Shown here one piece after another: positions 12,843 through 14,860 of a stretch of DNA of 14,860 nt. Origin of the DNA: JAFGTF01 sp035527995. GTDB lineage: Bacteria > Spirochaetota > B62-G9 > DRHN01. Position 1 is the first letter of the stretch. Every line of letters starts with the position of its first letter. The DNA lies in the NCBI GenBank assembly GCA_035527995.1, contig DATKZJ010000057.1, forward strand, positions 1-14,860, given 5' to 3'. The notes under the pieces are model-generated. The model made no database searches, was not told where the DNA came from, and saw only the letters and a list, made by a program, of their open reading frames with translations. The translations under genes were made by a program, and so were the position numbers.

Positions 12843-14372
12843 ATGGATCGGCGATCTGTCCTCGTTTCGGGCTTTCTGCTTCTTTTTGCTCTTTTAAGCT
12901 TCGGCTGTGCGACAACGGCTCAGAAAAAACCCGACACTCTGAAGCTCGTATACAGATCGAGCCAGGACCAGCCGTCTTGGATATCTATCATTCCCGAACA
13001 GAGAGACTACCTCTTCTTCGTGGGCACGAGCAGCGATAGTGAGAGCTTCGATTCCGGAAAACAGGATGCGGTGTCGGATGCTCTCGCACAGGTGGTTGCG
13101 GCAATAGGGATATCCGTGAGCTCCTTTCTCACCGTTGAGGAGCGGTTCTTTGCAGAGGAGTACACTGCGATAGTGTCGAGGGACCTTCTCTCCTCAGGAA
13201 GGGCCCGGCTCCAGGATGCCGAGATCATCGAAGTATATCATGAAGAGTATGAGAGAAAGAACGGATCGCACTTTTTCAGAGTATGGGTCCTCCTGAAGTA
13301 TAGCAAAGAGGAGATTCGCGGAGAGCAGAAGAGGATAGACGATCTCCTCAAACTGAAGTACGGTGAGGTGCGGCGCCTCGAGGGGGAGGCGTCGGTTTAT
13401 CTCGGGAAGGACAAAATCCTGGAGGCGCTGGTCACCTACCTCAATGCGGCTTTTTTATCCTTGAAGCTCGAGGACGAGGGAATATTCTTCGACCGAAACC
13501 TCCAGAAAGCGCAGGAGATCATCCTCAAGATGGAGCTTCGTAAGACCGGAGACGGTCAGTCCGGGTGGGTTGGGGAGAGCCTCCCGGAGCCTCTTTCGGT
13601 ACAGGTCCTCATGCTTTCGGACAGAAAGGATGTGCCGATATCGAATGTGCCGGTGAAGTTCGTCTACAGGATCCCGAAGACAAAGGGCAGCGGTTTCAAG
13701 CTGCGCGTCGATAGAGTGACGACCGACAGTCAGGGCCGGGCGGTTCTGCCTGTGAAGACAATACACGAAGTGAACGACAGCAATACGGTCGAGGCGGTGA
13801 TCGATCTCAAGCCGTTTTTCTCCGCGAGACTCGATTCCGTACCCCCACAGTATGAGGACAGGGTAAAGGCGCTCGAGGAGCTTCTCGATACGAAGAGGAC
13901 GACCTTCATCTACAGATCAGACTCCCGTGCGACGAAATACCGGACCGCAGTATACTTTCTGCAGACCGACCTTGATGGGGGCCTCCTGCAGCAGCCTGTC
14001 ACCGCACCCGTTCTCAACGAAGAGCTCTCGAAAAGGGGATTTTCGGTCTTCGAGCTTGTGCTGCCGCCGAGCCTTTTTGTTTCGGAGTCGGATGACGGGA
14101 TTCTTGAGATTCTTTTAAGAAGCATAGGGGAAGAAACCAGAAGGATACTCGTCGGACATGTGAGGATAGTGGATTACGACAGAATATCGGGGTTCGACAC
14201 TGCACGGGCGGAGTCGATCGTGAGGCTTTACGACAGGGAGAGCGATAGATATTTGGGAACGTGGCGGATCCAGAAGAGCGGAACCGGAAGCTCGAAGGCC
14301 ATCGCGAGAAACAATGTCCTAAAACAGATCGGCAGGGAGTGGGGAGAGATCATCTCCTCCACGATGCCCTGA
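12843..14372 (+). CDS. LPP20-family lipoprotein with Ig-like and C-terminal alpha/beta domains, function unknown
   Basis: A 509-residue lipoprotein; the lipobox LSFGC places Cys22 and is followed by ATT, exactly as in the preceding gene. Residues about 44-160 fit the LPP20 domain: PSWI (45-48), YLFFVGTS (56-63), a helix with DAVSDALAQVVAAIGISVSS, and a sheet ending FFRVWVLLKYS. A helical stretch (160-232) has a repeat-like ALVTYLNAAFLSLKLED segment. Residues about 250-325 look like an Ig-type beta domain (PISNVPVKFVY ... TTDSQGRAVLPVKTI). Residues about 352-509 form an alpha/beta domain with alternating hydrophobic strands (ILVGHVRIVDYD; SIVRLYDRESDRYLGTWRI) of the LpoB/CsgG sort. GGAG ten bases upstream serves as ribosome-binding site. 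Helicobacter LPP20 is an outer-membrane lipoprotein; no enzymatic residues are visible. The gene ends five bases from the convergent HD-domain gene. Confidence 0.72.
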   Translation: MDRRSVLVSGFLLLFALLSFGCATTAQKKPDTLKLVYRSSQDQPSWISIIPEQRDYLFFVGTSSDSESFDSGKQDAVSDALAQVVAAIGISVSSFLTVEERFFAEEYTAIVSRDLLSSGRARLQDAEIIEVYHEEYERKNGSHFFRVWVLLKYSKEEIRGEQKRIDDLLKLKYGEVRRLEGEASVYLGKDKILEALVTYLNAAFLSLKLEDEGIFFDRNLQKAQEIILKMELRKTGDGQSGWVGESLPEPLSVQVLMLSDRKDVPISNVPVKFVYRIPKTKGSGFKLRVDRVTTDSQGRAVLPVKTIHEVNDSNTVEAVIDLKPFFSARLDSVPPQYEDRVKALEELLDTKRTTFIYRSDSRATKYRTAVYFLQTDLDGGLLQQPVTAPVLNEELSKRGFSVFELVLPPSLFVSESDDGILEILLRSIGEETRRILVGHVRIVDYDRISGFDTARAESIVRLYDRESDRYLGTWRIQKSGTGSSKAIARNNVLKQIGREWGEIISSTMP

Positions 14373-14377
14373 CAGCT

Positions 14378-14860
14378 TTAAGGTTCTATCCCCACTATGG
14401 AGATCTCGAGCTCCAGCTGGTCCAGCGCCTTCTCCATGAAAACGAGCCTCTCTTGGGCTATCTCCCTGCTTTTCGGCAGGATGAGATGGTGCTCGGCCCT
14501 CCTCTTATACTCTCTTATGAGGTTGAGCACCTCATAGAGGGTCTTTGCACCTTTCCAGAAGAACGCCCCGATGGCGAGACGGGTAAGGCCGGTCATCCCG
14601 AGAGAATCGAGCATGTCGGCATCGTGGAGCATCTTTCCCTCTATCAGTGTGGGGTTTCCTTCAGGGATATGATTCAGTATCGCTTCCTTCACCAGTGCGA
14701 TCTTCTCGGGCTTGAATCCAACCTCGTGCAGAACAGATTCTGCGCGCTCCGCAGACTGGAGCTGGTGCGGCTCCGAGAGAATGATGTCGTGGAGAAAGGT
14801 CGCCGCATAGAGAACCTCGTCGTCGTAGCGGTCCTCGAGCTGTTTTGCCAGGTGATAGAC
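14378..14860 (-). CDS. HD-domain phosphohydrolase, C-terminal 160 residues (gene enters from the right edge)
   Basis: The reading frame is open from the right edge of the window to the stop, so the first ATG inside it is not the real start. The visible part reads YAATFLHDI, which holds the HD dyad of the metal-dependent phosphohydrolase superfamily. It continues about 50 residues later with KMLHDADMLDSLG, the second conserved HDAD-type motif, and ends in a helical tail with many Lys, Arg and Glu. An upstream His normally needed for metal binding should lie outside the window. Such enzymes hydrolyse phosphate esters, including nucleotides; the substrate is not apparent. It converges with the lipoprotein operon with five bases between the stops, and no terminator hairpin lies between them. 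Confidence 0.8.
   Translation of the reverse strand, partial: VYHLAKQLEDRYDDEVLYAATFLHDIILSEPHQLQSAERAESVLHEVGFKPEKIALVKEAILNHIPEGNPTLIEGKMLHDADMLDSLGMTGLTRLAIGAFFWKGAKTLYEVLNLIREYKRRAEHHLILPKSREIAQERLVFMEKALDQLELEISIVGIEP

Noticed and set aside
14378..14692. Complete 104-residue protein starting at the ATG at 14692
   Set aside because: The frame stays open to the window edge and the upstream part contains the HD dyad (FLHDI), so this ATG is internal to a longer gene.

Overview
The window reads as chromosomal DNA from a diderm (Gram-negative) bacterium with about 50% GC. Three lipoprotein signal peptides and a protein ending in a probable outer-membrane beta-barrel show the diderm envelope. 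The lineage is not decided by the sequence. A short archaeal-type aspartyl-tRNA synthetase, LPP20/FlgT-like envelope proteins and a GAF-PAS hybrid kinase would fit Spirochaetota or an uncultured deltaproteobacterial-grade group, but this is a guess. No tRNA, rRNA, CRISPR array or recognisable transposase gene was seen.

Left part (1-3416), housekeeping. The 5' part of a thioredoxin reductase gene leaves the window at the left edge. Upstream of it on the same strand is a DUF2064-like glycosyltransferase-fold protein that has lost both expected aspartates. A PPP-family phosphatase is transcribed divergently from that pair, and a 433-residue AspRS gene converges on the phosphatase gene. AspRS carries a mixed set of the two residues known to decide tRNA(Asp)/tRNA(Asn) discrimination.

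Repeat-rich gap (3417-4653). About 1.2 kb has no convincing gene. It holds several copies of a short dispersed element with a left box (taaYCCCCrTTTCTCAc) and a right box (TGTGAgAAAACCGcRCTAA), several strong hairpins, and a separate AT-rich block. That block contains four copies of the palindrome ACTAATTAGT, a 32-bp direct repeat and a 40-bp near-palindrome. A further copy of the dispersed element lies 7 kb away at 11391-11506.

Middle (4654-8721). An orphan family-5 extracytoplasmic solute-binding lipoprotein is divergent from a secreted FlgT/CsgG-like protein with a C-terminal beta-barrel. Between them is a 67/68-bp tandem repeat. Each full unit carries TTGACA-17-nt-TATA-like promoter arrangements on both strands. 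A small gene with a duplicated RWYDK-P motif overlaps the barrel gene tail to tail.

Right part (8722-14860). A 775-residue hybrid histidine kinase (two T2SSE-N/MshEN-like helical repeats, GAF, PAS, HisKA/HATPase, receiver) is followed, after a 379-bp gap, by a two-gene lipoprotein operon with FlgT-N/LPP20-like modules. The partial gene for an HD-domain hydrolase runs in from the right edge. The most interesting idea here is that FlgT/CsgG/LPP20-type modules are spread over three envelope proteins at this locus, with a possible c-di-GMP-responsive kinase between them. They may form an undescribed envelope complex, but nothing in the sequence proves that they act together.
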